NCBI GenBank assembly: GCA_947631865.1
Contig: CANRNF010000008.1
Location: 1 to 58,650 of the forward strand
DNA length: 58,650 bases
From: an uncultured Oscillospiraceae bacterium
GTDB taxonomy: Bacteria > Bacillota > Clostridia > Oscillospirales > Oscillospiraceae
Reading direction: 5' to 3'
Position numbers and translations under genes: made by a program. This document shows positions 1-7,675 of the stretch, in pieces (within the stretch, counting starts at the first letter, position 1; each line of letters opens with the position of its first letter). The notes under the pieces were generated by a model. It was not told the DNA's origin. It saw only the letters and a program-made list of their open reading frames with translations, and did not search any database.

Positions 1-1059
1 GAGATCAGCGAGAAAGAGGACTGCAACATCCCCTGGGCCATATTGCTGGACCCCACCTCCGCCTGCAACATGCACTGCACCGGCTGCTGGGCCGCCGAGT
101 ACGGCCACAAGCTCAACCTGTCCTTTGAGGACATCGACTCCATCGTCACCCAGGGCAAGCAGCTGGGCACATATTTTTACATCTACACCGGCGGCGAGCC
201 CCTGGTACGAAAGGACGATCTCATCCGCATCTGCGAAAAGCACCCGGACTGCGAGTTTCTGGCCTTCACCAACGGCACCCTGATCGACGAGGCGTTCTGC
301 AAAGAAATGCTCCGGGTGGCCAACTTCGTCCCCGCCATTTCCCTGGAGGGGTTTGAGGAGGCCAACGACTCCCGCCGGGGCCAGGGCGTGTACAAGAAGG
401 TCCACGACGCCATGGCGATGATGAAGCGCTATAAGCTCCCCTTCGGCATCTCCACCTGCTACACCAGCCGGAACGTGGACGACGTGAGCAGCGAGGCATA
501 CTTCGACCAGCTGATCGACGCGGGGGCGCTGTTCGTGTGGTTCTTCCACTATATGCCCGTGGGCAACGACGCCGCCACCGACCTTCTGCCCTCTCCTGAA
601 CAGCGCATGAAGATGCTGAACGCCGTCCGCGCCTTCCGCTCCACCAAGGCCATCTTCTCCATGGACTTCCAGAACGACGCGGAATATGTGGGCGGGTGCA
701 TCGCCGGCGGCCGGCGGTATCTGCACATCAACGCCAAGGGCGACGTGGAGCCCTGCGTGTTCATCCACTACTCCAACGTGAACATCCACGACGTGTCCCT
801 GCTGGACGCGCTGAAAAGCCCCATCTTCATGGCCTACCACCGGAGCCAGCCCTTCAACGGCAATATGCTCCGGCCCTGCCCCATGCTGGAGAACCCGGAT
901 ATCCTGCCCCGGATCGTGGCCGAGACGGGCGCGGTGAACACCGACTACCAGAGCCCGGAGAGCGCCGAGCACCTGTGCGCCAAGACCGCACCCTATGCCG
1001 AGAAATGGACCCCCGTGGCCGCCGAGACATGGAAGGCCGAGGGGCACACGGAAAGCTGA
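1..1059 (+). CDS. radical SAM/SPASM-like protein (5' end outside the window)
   Basis: The frame is open from the first base of the window, so the N-terminus is missing. Visible codons 22, 26 and 29 form a C-x3-C-x2-C motif (CNMHCTGC), the site that binds the [4Fe-4S] cluster of radical SAM enzymes, followed by a YTGGEP glycine-rich SAM-binding segment. The C-terminal third carries further cysteines (GGCIAGG, EPCVF, RPCPM) arranged like a SPASM auxiliary-cluster domain. Family knowledge: such proteins modify peptides or metabolites with a 5'-deoxyadenosyl radical. The substrate cannot be told from the sequence. The stop codon lies 10 bp before the next start, so the two genes may be co-transcribed. 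Confidence 0.85.
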   Translation, partial: EISEKEDCNIPWAILLDPTSACNMHCTGCWAAEYGHKLNLSFEDIDSIVTQGKQLGTYFYIYTGGEPLVRKDDLIRICEKHPDCEFLAFTNGTLIDEAFCKEMLRVANFVPAISLEGFEEANDSRRGQGVYKKVHDAMAMMKRYKLPFGISTCYTSRNVDDVSSEAYFDQLIDAGALFVWFFHYMPVGNDAATDLLPSPEQRMKMLNAVRAFRSTKAIFSMDFQNDAEYVGGCIAGGRRYLHINAKGDVEPCVFIHYSNVNIHDVSLLDALKSPIFMAYHRSQPFNGNMLRPCPMLENPDILPRIVAETGAVNTDYQSPESAEHLCAKTAPYAEKWTPVAAETWKAEGHTES

Positions 1060-1069
1060 GGGGTGTGTT

Positions 1070-1603
1070 ATGAGCAAGATAAACCGTTATACGGGCACAC
1101 TGCTGACGTGCGCCGTGGAGCTGGTGATCGGCATCCTGCTGCTGATTGATCCGGTGGGCTTCACCACCGGCATCATCATCGTGCTCGGCCTGGCGCTGAT
1201 GGTGGCGGGTCTGGTCAGCGTGGTCAAATACATCCGCGCCGATCCGGATACCGCGTCGCAGGACAGCGCGCTGGCAAAGGGCCTGATTCTCCTGCTTTTG
1301 GGCTTCTTCTGCACGTTTCGGTCGGACTGGTTCATTCTCACCTTCCCGCTGCTGACTGTGCTTTATGGCGTGATGGCGCTGGTCTGCGGCATATGCAAGG
1401 TGCAGTGGGCCGCGGATATGCTGCGGTCCAAGCAGAAATACTGGTACGTCGCTGCCATCGCGGCATTCCTCACCATTGTTTTTGCTTGCCTGATTCTTGC
1501 AAAGCCATTTGCCGCAACAGCCACTCTCTGGACGTTCGTCGGCGTGACCATGATCGTCGAGGCCGCCGCAGACTGCGCCACATTCTGTCTGGGCCGCAAA
1601 TAG
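1070..1603 (+). CDS. DUF308/HdeD-like integral membrane protein
   Basis: A 177-residue protein starting at an ATG 10 bp after the radical SAM gene. It is almost entirely hydrophobic, with about six predicted transmembrane segments in three hairpins, as in the DUF308 (HdeD) family. Longer start choices upstream overlap the radical SAM coding frame and lack a ribosome binding site. HdeD of E. coli is linked to acid resistance, but the function of the clostridial members is unknown. An inverted repeat follows the stop and probably ends transcription of the gene pair. Confidence 0.7.
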   Translation: MSKINRYTGTLLTCAVELVIGILLLIDPVGFTTGIIIVLGLALMVAGLVSVVKYIRADPDTASQDSALAKGLILLLLGFFCTFRSDWFILTFPLLTVLYGVMALVCGICKVQWAADMLRSKQKYWYVAAIAAFLTIVFACLILAKPFAATATLWTFVGVTMIVEAAADCATFCLGRK

Positions 1604-1611
1604 CAGGCGTA

Positions 1612-1652
1612 TACAAAAGCAGCCGGACATTTCTCTGCCTGGCTGCTTTGTA
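1612..1652 (+). terminator. inverted repeat, probable terminator of the preceding gene
   Basis: AGCAGCC (1618-1624) pairs with GGCTGCT (1641-1647), extended by a TACAAA/TTTGTA outer stem with one bulged base. There is no strong T run beyond the outer stem, so termination efficiency is uncertain. Confidence 0.5.
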
Positions 1653-1768
1653 CCAGATAATATTACCCTTGACAACTGATCTCTTGGGGAAAAGGAAGAA
1701 GGACTTTGACCGATGAGGGGACTTGGTTTGCCAAGGCCTCGAATCTTCAAAGTTCTTCTGACGTGTAG

Positions 1769-1820
1769 GCTCCCTCAGACGAGGGAGCTGTCGAGCGAAG
1801 CGAGACTGAAGGAGTGATTC
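1769..1820. repeat. short dispersed palindromic repeat
   Basis: GCTCCCTC (1769-1776) and GAGGGAGC (1781-1788) form a hairpin followed by a conserved-looking tail (TCGAGCGAAGCGAGACTGAA). A second hairpin with the same GGCTCCCTC stem occurs at 11918-11939, which suggests an interspersed repeat family in this genome. Confidence 0.5.
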
Positions 1821-1823
1821 CGT

Positions 1824-2726
1824 TTAATCCCCTGCATAAATGAACTCCATCATTCTATCCTCTGTCTCCGCCCGGATGAGGCGGCCCGCCTCGTCCCGCG
1901 TTAATTCCGTCGCGCCGGGCATGGTAAAGGTCAGCGGTCCATCGTCACTGGGGATGACGGTAAATTCGTTTTTTACCTCGTTGTTCATGTAGTCGTGTAT
2001 CTCGCTATAGCGCAGAGTGAAATATGGGTCCTCACCGTAGGTGTAAAAGGTCTCGCCGCTTACCATGCCGTTATAGAGATCCATCTGATAGTTCATCCGC
2101 CCGGCGTCGTCATAGCCACAGCGGACCTCGCTGACCGGGTCCGGCCCCCAGACCGTAGGCTCACCCGCCTCGTCCCAGTCCGTCACGTCATAGAGCCAGT
2201 GGGAAGTGACGCGCCCGGCCTCGTCGCAGTCGTACTCGGTCACATACCGGACGATGCCGTACTCGTCCTCGTCCATGCTTCTTATAAGCCGCCCGGCCCC
2301 GTCATAGATGTAGCTGGACCCGCCGCCGGCGCTCGCCATGTCGCTGGTCCAGGTGTCCCGCAGGAGCCGCCCGTCCTCGTCGTATTCCCTGGTGTGGACG
2401 GAGGTGCTCCCGGAACCGTCGTCGACGGACGCCTCATAGCGCACCATTCTGCCCGCGTCGTCGTAGGCGTAGGCATACACCGTGTCCGGGGGGACGGTCT
2501 CCAGGACCTGGCCATTCCTGACCATGGTCCGCTCGGTCAGCGGATGCATCCGCCCGGCGGCGGGCAGCGGGCCCTCCTCGTAAGTATAGGTGTACTGGAT
2601 GGCCAGCTCCCCGTCCACATATACATTCACGCCCGTGAGCCGGGGCTGTTCCGCCCCCAGGACAGACGCGCCCAGGGCAGGAACGATGAGCAGGGCCAGG
2701 GCCGCCGCGATGATACGTTTTCTCAT
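1824..2726 (-). CDS. secreted YD-repeat (RHS-like) protein
   Basis: A 300-residue protein. The start at 2726 is chosen because AGGAGGT lies just upstream and the product then begins with a clean signal peptide (MRKRII..., hydrophobic core to about residue 24, cleavage near VLGAEQ). The mature part holds about six degenerate YD repeats of the form YDxxGR(L/M)x2 (YDDAGRMVRY, YDEDGRLLRD, YDGAGRLIRS, CDEAGRVTSH, YDDAGRMNYQ, RDEAGRLIRA), the repeat of RHS/teneurin beta shells. It is far shorter than RHS toxins and has no toxin tip. It lies 15 bp behind the M56 sensor gene and is probably its co-transcribed partner or target. Function unknown. Confidence 0.65.
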   Translation of the reverse strand: MRKRIIAAALALLIVPALGASVLGAEQPRLTGVNVYVDGELAIQYTYTYEEGPLPAAGRMHPLTERTMVRNGQVLETVPPDTVYAYAYDDAGRMVRYEASVDDGSGSTSVHTREYDEDGRLLRDTWTSDMASAGGGSSYIYDGAGRLIRSMDEDEYGIVRYVTEYDCDEAGRVTSHWLYDVTDWDEAGEPTVWGPDPVSEVRCGYDDAGRMNYQMDLYNGMVSGETFYTYGEDPYFTLRYSEIHDYMNNEVKNEFTVIPSDDGPLTFTMPGATELTRDEAGRLIRAETEDRMMEFIYAGD

Positions 2727-2740
2727 AAGAATGACCTCCT

Positions 2741-4222
2741 TTACCAGTCCGGCCACAGGGCCCGCAGGGTGAGCCAGCAGCTTTTGCCCCCCAGGTCCCG
2801 GACAGAACACAGCGCCATGTTGACGGTCGTGCCGCCTACACTGCCGTCATAGCCTGCCAGCCAGGAATACCAGCATTCATCCGCCAAAGGCCTGCCTATT
2901 TCGTCGCAGTCGGAATAGGTGAAAAACGGCTGGGTGTCCCCCTCGTCGGTCCGCCACTGCTGGACGGTGACCGCCGCCTCGATATTGGCGTTGTACAGCA
3001 CCTGGACGATGAGAGGCTCCGCCAGGAATATCTGACCGGGCTCATCCTCCCCAAAAGGGGCCTTCACGAACACATAGCCGATGTTCTCATACCCCGCCGG
3101 AGGGTCATCCAGCGGCACCAGGGTCTCGTCATATCGGGCCGCGAACTCCTCATAGGTCATGGCCTCGTACCCCTCCGAGGTCCACTCCTCCGCCAGCATG
3201 GCGGCGAAGTCCTCCTCACCGGTCTCCGGGCCGTTCCGGGCGGCCACCTCCTCCCCCGGCACTATGTGGGTCACAGGCGAGGGCGCAGGCTCTTCCGCCA
3301 CGGCGGCCAGGCTCTCGGCCGGGTCCGTGAGAAAGCACACTGCCAGCACCGCGGCGGCCACGCCTCCGGCGATCACCGCCCCCAGGGCCGGACGCCGATA
3401 CCGGAGCACGGACTTTATCCGGGCCTTCACCCCCACGCCGCCGAAGCGGACCGGGCAGACCGAGGGCACGGCCCCGGCGGCGCAGGCGAGAAGTATCTTG
3501 GAGTATTCCTTCCGCTCCGCGAGACCCATGTCCCGGATCACCCGCTCGTCACAGGCCAGCTCCAAATCCCAGCAGAACAGGATATAGGCCGCCCAGGCCA
3601 GCGGGTCGAACCAGTACACCGCCAAAAGGACGAAGCCCAGGGGCTTCCACCAGTGGTCACGGCGCTTCAAGTGGGCGTTCTCGTGGGCCAGCACATAGGT
3701 ATACCGCTCCCTATCCATGGCCGAGGGCAGGTATATCCGTGGCCGGAACACCCCCAGGATGAAGGGCGTGTCTATCCAGTCGCAGAGGAAGATGTTCCCC
3801 TTCACCCGCACGGAGGCCGCCACCCGCTGCCGCAGGCGGATATAACTCACAGCGGCGTAGCCCAGCATCCCCGCCGTCCCGGCCGCCCACACCGCCGTGG
3901 CCCAGGCGGCGATATCGGGGCCGGAGGGCCGTGCATCCACGTTTTCCGCAGGTACGGGCACAGCCGTCTCAGGCGTGGTAGTGTTCGTCTGTTCCCTCAC
4001 CGGCGCGGCGATGGAGACCACCCGCTCCACTACCGCCTCCGTGTCAGGCACCAGGCTCAGGGGGCTCCGGATGGAGAAGGGACACGCCAGCCGCAGGGCC
4101 GCGAGGGCCCACAGCAGGCATATCATCCCCCGGGGCGCCCGCCGGAACACCGCCCGCAGGGCTATGACCGCCAGGATCAGCCAGCCCGCGGATATGGCGG
4201 TCTCTATGAGCCGGGGCAGCAT
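2741..4222 (-). CDS. BlaR1/MecR1-type M56 metalloprotease sensor
   Basis: A 493-residue membrane protease. The N-terminal 270 residues contain several transmembrane helices and the M56 zinc motif HENAH at 180-184 with ELACDE at 221-226. In BlaR1 this domain signals inward so that the BlaI repressor is inactivated. A further transmembrane helix lies around 280-298. The remaining ~190 outward-facing residues do not resemble the penicillin-binding sensor of BlaR1: I see no SxxK/SxN/KTG set. The stimulus is therefore probably not a beta-lactam. The start is 1 bp after the blaI-like stop, so the genes are translationally linked. Confidence 0.8.
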   Translation of the reverse strand: MLPRLIETAISAGWLILAVIALRAVFRRAPRGMICLLWALAALRLACPFSIRSPLSLVPDTEAVVERVVSIAAPVREQTNTTTPETAVPVPAENVDARPSGPDIAAWATAVWAAGTAGMLGYAAVSYIRLRQRVAASVRVKGNIFLCDWIDTPFILGVFRPRIYLPSAMDRERYTYVLAHENAHLKRRDHWWKPLGFVLLAVYWFDPLAWAAYILFCWDLELACDERVIRDMGLAERKEYSKILLACAAGAVPSVCPVRFGGVGVKARIKSVLRYRRPALGAVIAGGVAAAVLAVCFLTDPAESLAAVAEEPAPSPVTHIVPGEEVAARNGPETGEEDFAAMLAEEWTSEGYEAMTYEEFAARYDETLVPLDDPPAGYENIGYVFVKAPFGEDEPGQIFLAEPLIVQVLYNANIEAAVTVQQWRTDEGDTQPFFTYSDCDEIGRPLADECWYSWLAGYDGSVGGTTVNMALCSVRDLGGKSCWLTLRALWPDW

Positions 4223-4223
4223 G

Positions 4224-4583
4224 TCACGTCTCCCCCCAGCCGTCGATCATGCGCTTTATCTCGTCGATCTCCGACCGGGACAGGGTCTTCTTCCGGGTGA
4301 AGGCCGCGATGAACGCGGGCAGAGAGCCGTCGAAGGTCTCCGCCACGTACTGCTCGCTCTGGGAGGCGTAGTAGTCCTCCCGGGAGACGAGGGCCGTCAC
4401 GGTCCCGTTCTCCAGGCGGAACAGGCCCTGCTCCCCCAGCTTTTTCAGCACGGTATAGGTGGTGGTCCGCTTCCAGTGAAGCTCCGCCGCGCAGAGCTTC
4501 ACCAGCTCGCCGGTGGACACCGGCGCGTGGCTCCAGACGATGTCCGCGAACCGGGACTCCACCGTTCCCAGTCTGTGTTCCAT
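4224..4583 (-). CDS. blaI: BlaI/MecI/CopY-family transcriptional repressor
   Basis: A 119-residue winged-helix repressor of the usual family length, with the recognition segment around HWKRTTTYTVLKKL and a C-terminal dimerisation region. It is the first gene of a three-gene operon with the M56 sensor and the YD-repeat protein. A strong promoter with two dyad operators lies directly upstream, which points to autoregulation relieved when the M56 protease is triggered. The symbol denotes the family; the true stimulus is unknown. Confidence 0.85.
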   Translation of the reverse strand: MEHRLGTVESRFADIVWSHAPVSTGELVKLCAAELHWKRTTTYTVLKKLGEQGLFRLENGTVTALVSREDYYASQSEQYVAETFDGSLPAFIAAFTRKKTLSRSEIDEIKRMIDGWGET

Positions 4584-4597
4584 GGTGCCGCCTCCTT

Positions 4598-4651
4598 TTG
4601 TCTATTCTCTATAGACAAGCACAGTCTATCACCAATAGACAACCTTGTCAA
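4598..4651 (-). promoter_or_regulatory. blaI-operon promoter with two dyad operators
   Basis: On the minus strand TTGACA (4646-4651) and TAGACT (4623-4628) are 17 bp apart. Two inverted repeats share the GTCTAT-N5-ATAGAC core: 4624-4640 lies between and over the promoter elements, and 4598-4618 (arms TTGTCTAT/ATAGACAA) lies downstream over the start of the transcript. Dyads placed like this are typical of BlaI/CopY repression. Confidence 0.75.
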
Positions 4652-4655
4652 GCAT

Positions 4656-4689
4656 AAAAACAGCCGCGGGAAAAAAGTCCCCGCGGCTG
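4656..4689 (-). terminator. rho-independent terminator of the lar operon
   Basis: CAGCCGCGGG (4661-4670) and CCCGCGGCTG (4680-4689) form a perfect 10-bp stem, followed on the minus strand by five T. It ends transcription 14 bp after the larE stop. Confidence 0.85.
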
Positions 4690-4702
4690 GCGTGTTCAGT
4701 TA

Positions 4703-5503
4703 TCACAGCGTCCGGTTCATGCTGCCGGTCTGGTAGCCGCCCAAGTCCATGGCGGCGTAGGCGAAGCCCAGGCCCCGCAGGAACTCGTCCAGCTCTTTCG
4801 CGTGGACGATGAGACGGGAGAACTCCTCCGGCAGCACTTCCACCCGCGCCAGGTCTCCGTGGACCCGGACCCGCACCTGGCGAAAGCCCCAGTCCATGAG
4901 CTTCTGCTCCGCCTGGTCCACCATGGCAAGTTTCTCCTCCGTGATGGGCTCGCCGTAGACGAACCGGCTGGCAAGGCATGCATAGGATGGCTTGTCCCAG
5001 GTGTCCAGCCCCAGCTCCCGGGACAGGGCCCGGATGTCGGCCTTGGTGAGGCCCGCCTGGCGCAGGGGGCTCAGGACCCCCAGCTCCTTGATGGCCTGCA
5101 GGCCGGGCCGGTAGTCGCCCAGATCGTCCATATTGGACCCCTCGGCCACGTGGCCGATGCCCTGCTCCCCGGCGGCGGCGATGATCTTTCCGAACAACTC
5201 TTTTTTGCAGAGGTAGCAGCGGTTTTTCGGGTTCTGGCGGAAGCCCTCGATGGCCAGTTCCTCCGACTCTATCTCTATCTGCCAGATGCCCTCAGTCCTG
5301 CAGAAGGAACGGGCGTCGTTCATCTCCCGGGCCGGGAAGGAGCGGCTTTTCGCCGTCACCGCGACGGCGTTGTCCCCCAGCACATCGTGGGCCACCTTCA
5401 ATAGGAAGGTGGAGTCCACCCCCGAGGAGAAGGCCACCGCCACGCTCCCCAGCTCCCGGAGGTACGCCTCCAAAGCTTTCATTTTTTCGTGCAGCGCGTC
5501 CAT
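4703..5503 (-). CDS. larE: LarE, sulfur transferase for nickel-pincer cofactor synthesis
   Basis: A 266-residue protein that adds sulfur to the activated carboxylates of the pyridinium mononucleotide made by LarB, giving the thiol donors that later bind nickel. The PP-loop ATP motif SSGVDST is at 26-32. Cys176 lies in KPSYACLASR and corresponds by number and motif to the sacrificial Cys176 of Lactiplantibacillus LarE. Two extra cysteines, C96 and C99 (NRCYLCKKE), make a C-x2-C...C set, as in LarE proteins that hold a [4Fe-4S] cluster. The start overlaps the larC stop by one base. It is the last gene of larB-larC-larE. Confidence 0.92.
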   Translation of the reverse strand: MDALHEKMKALEAYLRELGSVAVAFSSGVDSTFLLKVAHDVLGDNAVAVTAKSRSFPAREMNDARSFCRTEGIWQIEIESEELAIEGFRQNPKNRCYLCKKELFGKIIAAAGEQGIGHVAEGSNMDDLGDYRPGLQAIKELGVLSPLRQAGLTKADIRALSRELGLDTWDKPSYACLASRFVYGEPITEEKLAMVDQAEQKLMDWGFRQVRVRVHGDLARVEVLPEEFSRLIVHAKELDEFLRGLGFAYAAMDLGGYQTGSMNRTL

Positions 5504-6723
5504 TATTTCCCCTCCACCAGCTTTTCCGCCTCCGCCAGACTCACGCCATGCTCCCGGGCGATGCGGGCCAGATCCTCGTACTCGTACTTCGTCCGGGTCA
5601 CCCCGTACCCCTGGGAGATCTTCCGCCTCACCGGGCCGAAGGGGGTGTCCAGCTTCTCCTCCCGGCGGTCCAGGACGTACCGCCTCGTCTCCGTCTCCCG
5701 GACGCCGAGGGTGGTGGTGTGGGCGAAGAGGAGCCGGACCATCTCCTCCCGGTCCATTTCAGAACATATGACCCGCAGAAGCGTCCCTGGCCGGGACTTC
5801 TTCATCCCGATGGGTACGGTGTAGACCTCCCGGGCCCCGGCCTCAAAGAGCCGCTCCATGGCGAAGCCCACCGCCTCGGCGGTCATGTCGTCCACGTTGC
5901 AAGAAAGCTCCAGCATCGTATCGACGCCCCCGGCCATGCTCTCGCCCAGGATGGCCCGGACGCAGTTGGCGGCGTTGGGGTATTCCCGTTTGCCCATGCC
6001 GTAGCCGATGGCCGCCGGGCGCATGGGGGGCATGGGGCCGAAGGTGCTTGCAAAATGCTTTAAAAGGGCCGCCCCCGTGGGGGTGCACAGCTCCCCCTGG
6101 ATCTCTCCGCCGTAGATGGGCGCGTCCCGCAGGATATAGGCTGTGGCCGGGGCGGGTACCGGCAGCAGCCCGTGGGCGCATTTCACCTGGCCGCTGCCCA
6201 CATGGATAGGCGAGACCGCCACCTCGTCGGGGGCAAGCTCCGCCATGGCCAGGCACACCGCCGCCACGTCCGCCACCGCGTCCAGGGTGCCCACCTCGTG
6301 GAAGTGGATATCGTGGACGGGCACGCCGTGAACGTGGCTCTCCGCCTGGGCGATAAGGCCATATACCGCCAGCACGTCTTCGCGGACCTTATCCGGCAGA
6401 TCCAGGTGGTCCCGGACCAGGTGCTCTATCTCGTGCATGCCGCTGTGATGGTGGTGTTCATGGTCATGGTCATGCTCGTGGTCATGGTCATGATGATGGT
6501 GGTGAAGGACCTGGTCCTCTTCTGCCCCGTGGACCAGCACGGACATATGGCTTCCCGCGATGCCGCAGCGCACGGCGGGCTCCCGCACATACTCCACCCC
6601 GGGGATGCCCAGGGCGTTCAGCCTCTTCACGAACCCGTCCGGGTCCGGCAGCAGCTCCGTGAGCGCCGCCGTCAGCATATCCCCCGCCGCGCCCATGGCG
6701 CAGTCAATATACAGCGTCTTCAT
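5503..6723 (-). CDS. larC: LarC, nickel insertase for the NPN cofactor
   Basis: A 406-residue protein that inserts nickel into the dithiolated pyridinium mononucleotide in a CTP-dependent reaction. A very histidine- and aspartate-rich loop at about 74-101 (HHHHHDHDHEHDHDHEHHHH) fits a nickel-binding or storage role. In L. plantarum LarC is made from two frames by programmed frameshifting; here it is one continuous frame. The larB stop and larC start overlap as ATGA, so translation is coupled. The plus-strand frame opposite is an antisense shadow. Confidence 0.93.
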   Translation of the reverse strand: MKTLYIDCAMGAAGDMLTAALTELLPDPDGFVKRLNALGIPGVEYVREPAVRCGIAGSHMSVLVHGAEEDQVLHHHHHDHDHEHDHDHEHHHHSGMHEIEHLVRDHLDLPDKVREDVLAVYGLIAQAESHVHGVPVHDIHFHEVGTLDAVADVAAVCLAMAELAPDEVAVSPIHVGSGQVKCAHGLLPVPAPATAYILRDAPIYGGEIQGELCTPTGAALLKHFASTFGPMPPMRPAAIGYGMGKREYPNAANCVRAILGESMAGGVDTMLELSCNVDDMTAEAVGFAMERLFEAGAREVYTVPIGMKKSRPGTLLRVICSEMDREEMVRLLFAHTTTLGVRETETRRYVLDRREEKLDTPFGPVRRKISQGYGVTRTKYEYEDLARIAREHGVSLAEAEKLVEGK

Positions 6724-7475
6724 CCCTTTGCCTCCATATGGTTGATCATCCCGGCCAGATACCCGGCCCCGAAGCCGTTGTCGATGTTGACCACGCTGAC
6801 GCCGCTGGCGCAGGAGTTGAGCATGCTGAGAAGCGCGCTCAGACCCTGGAACGCCGCTCCATAGCCCACGCTGGTGGGCACGGCGATCACCGGGCAGTCG
6901 GCGAGACCGCCTATCACGCTGGCCAGCGCCCCTTCCATCCCCGCGATAGCGATGATGACGCTGGCGCTCATGATGTCCTCCTTCCGGTCCAGGAGCCGGT
7001 GCAGCCCCGCCACGCCCACGTCGTAAAGGCGCTTCACAGCGTTGCCGTGGACCTGGGCGGTCAGAGCCGCCTCCTCCGCCACGGGGATGTCGCTGGTACC
7101 GCCGGTGGCCACCACCACGGTACCGATGCCGTCCGGTTCCGGGATGCCGCCCAGGATGCCCACCCTGGCGTCCGGGTGGTAGTCAAGCGCCCGGCCCCGC
7201 CCCACGACAGCGGCGGCCTCCGGAGAAAGGCGGGTGATGAGGATACGCTCCTGCCCGTTTCTCTCCATGGTATCGCATATCCCCGCGATCTGCTCCGGGG
7301 TCTTCCCCGCGCCGTAGATGACCTCGGGCGCGCCCTGACGCAGCTTCCGGTGCAGGTCCACCTTGGCGTAGCCGATATCCTCATAGGGGGCGGTCTTCAG
7401 CTTCAAAAGCGCCTCGTCCACGGTCACGGTCCCGTCCCGCACCGCCTCCAAAATCTTTTTTGCCTCGCTTCGCAT
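6720..7475 (-). CDS. larB: LarB, pyridinium-3,5-biscarboxylate mononucleotide synthase
   Basis: A 251-residue protein that carboxylates and hydrolyses nicotinic acid adenine dinucleotide, the first step of NPN cofactor synthesis. The C-terminal half resembles PurE/AIR carboxylase, with ATGGTSDIPVAEEA and the glycine-rich segment GMEGALASVIGGL. The start at 7475 has GGAGG about 8 bases upstream. It is the first gene of larBCE and follows a structured leader with its own promoter. No larA lies next to it; a LarA-family gene is at 56261-57754. Confidence 0.92.
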   Translation of the reverse strand: MRSEAKKILEAVRDGTVTVDEALLKLKTAPYEDIGYAKVDLHRKLRQGAPEVIYGAGKTPEQIAGICDTMERNGQERILITRLSPEAAAVVGRGRALDYHPDARVGILGGIPEPDGIGTVVVATGGTSDIPVAEEAALTAQVHGNAVKRLYDVGVAGLHRLLDRKEDIMSASVIIAIAGMEGALASVIGGLADCPVIAVPTSVGYGAAFQGLSALLSMLNSCASGVSVVNIDNGFGAGYLAGMINHMEAKG

Positions 7476-7640
7476 GCATGTCCTCCAAAATAGCAGAAAG
7501 GCACCGCCCCGCTTCTGCGGAGCAAGTACCTTCTTAGTACTGTTATGCGTTCAGATCTTGCCAAGTCCGGCGCTTCTGCGCCGTGGGCGGACTTCCTGTC
7601 CGCCGGGAAAATAGTACCATGAGAAAAAGCCGCCTGTCAA
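7476..7640 (-). promoter_or_regulatory. promoter and structured 5' leader of larBCE
   Basis: The minus strand has TTGACA (7635-7640) and TACTAT (7611-7616) with an 18-bp spacer. Transcription would start near 7604, exactly at the first hairpin. The ~128-nt leader can form four hairpins: 7586-7604 (GGCGGAC/GTCCGCC), 7568-7583 (CGGCGC/GCGCCG), 7525-7541 (AGTAC/GTACT) and 7509-7520 (CCGC/GCGG). The second and fourth share an AGAA loop. A 5' CCGCCC could alternatively pair with GGGCGG near the start codon. It looks like a regulatory RNA; I cannot assign it to a known class. Confidence 0.55.
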
Positions 7641-7669
7641 GTCCCCCCTGGGGGGATATGGCAGGCGGC
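7624..7669 (-). terminator. terminator of the ABC transporter/M20 operon
   Basis: GCCGCCTG (7629-7636) pairs with CAGGCGGC (7662-7669), with an inner CCCCCC/GGGGGG stem, then T5 on the minus strand. It overlaps the -35 region of the larB promoter. Confidence 0.8.
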
Positions 7670-7675
7670 CGGTTC

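Noticed and set aside
7476..7604. Calling the larB leader a nickel/cobalt (NiCo) riboswitch
   Set aside because: The visible stems are serial hairpins, and I could not match them to the NiCo consensus with confidence.
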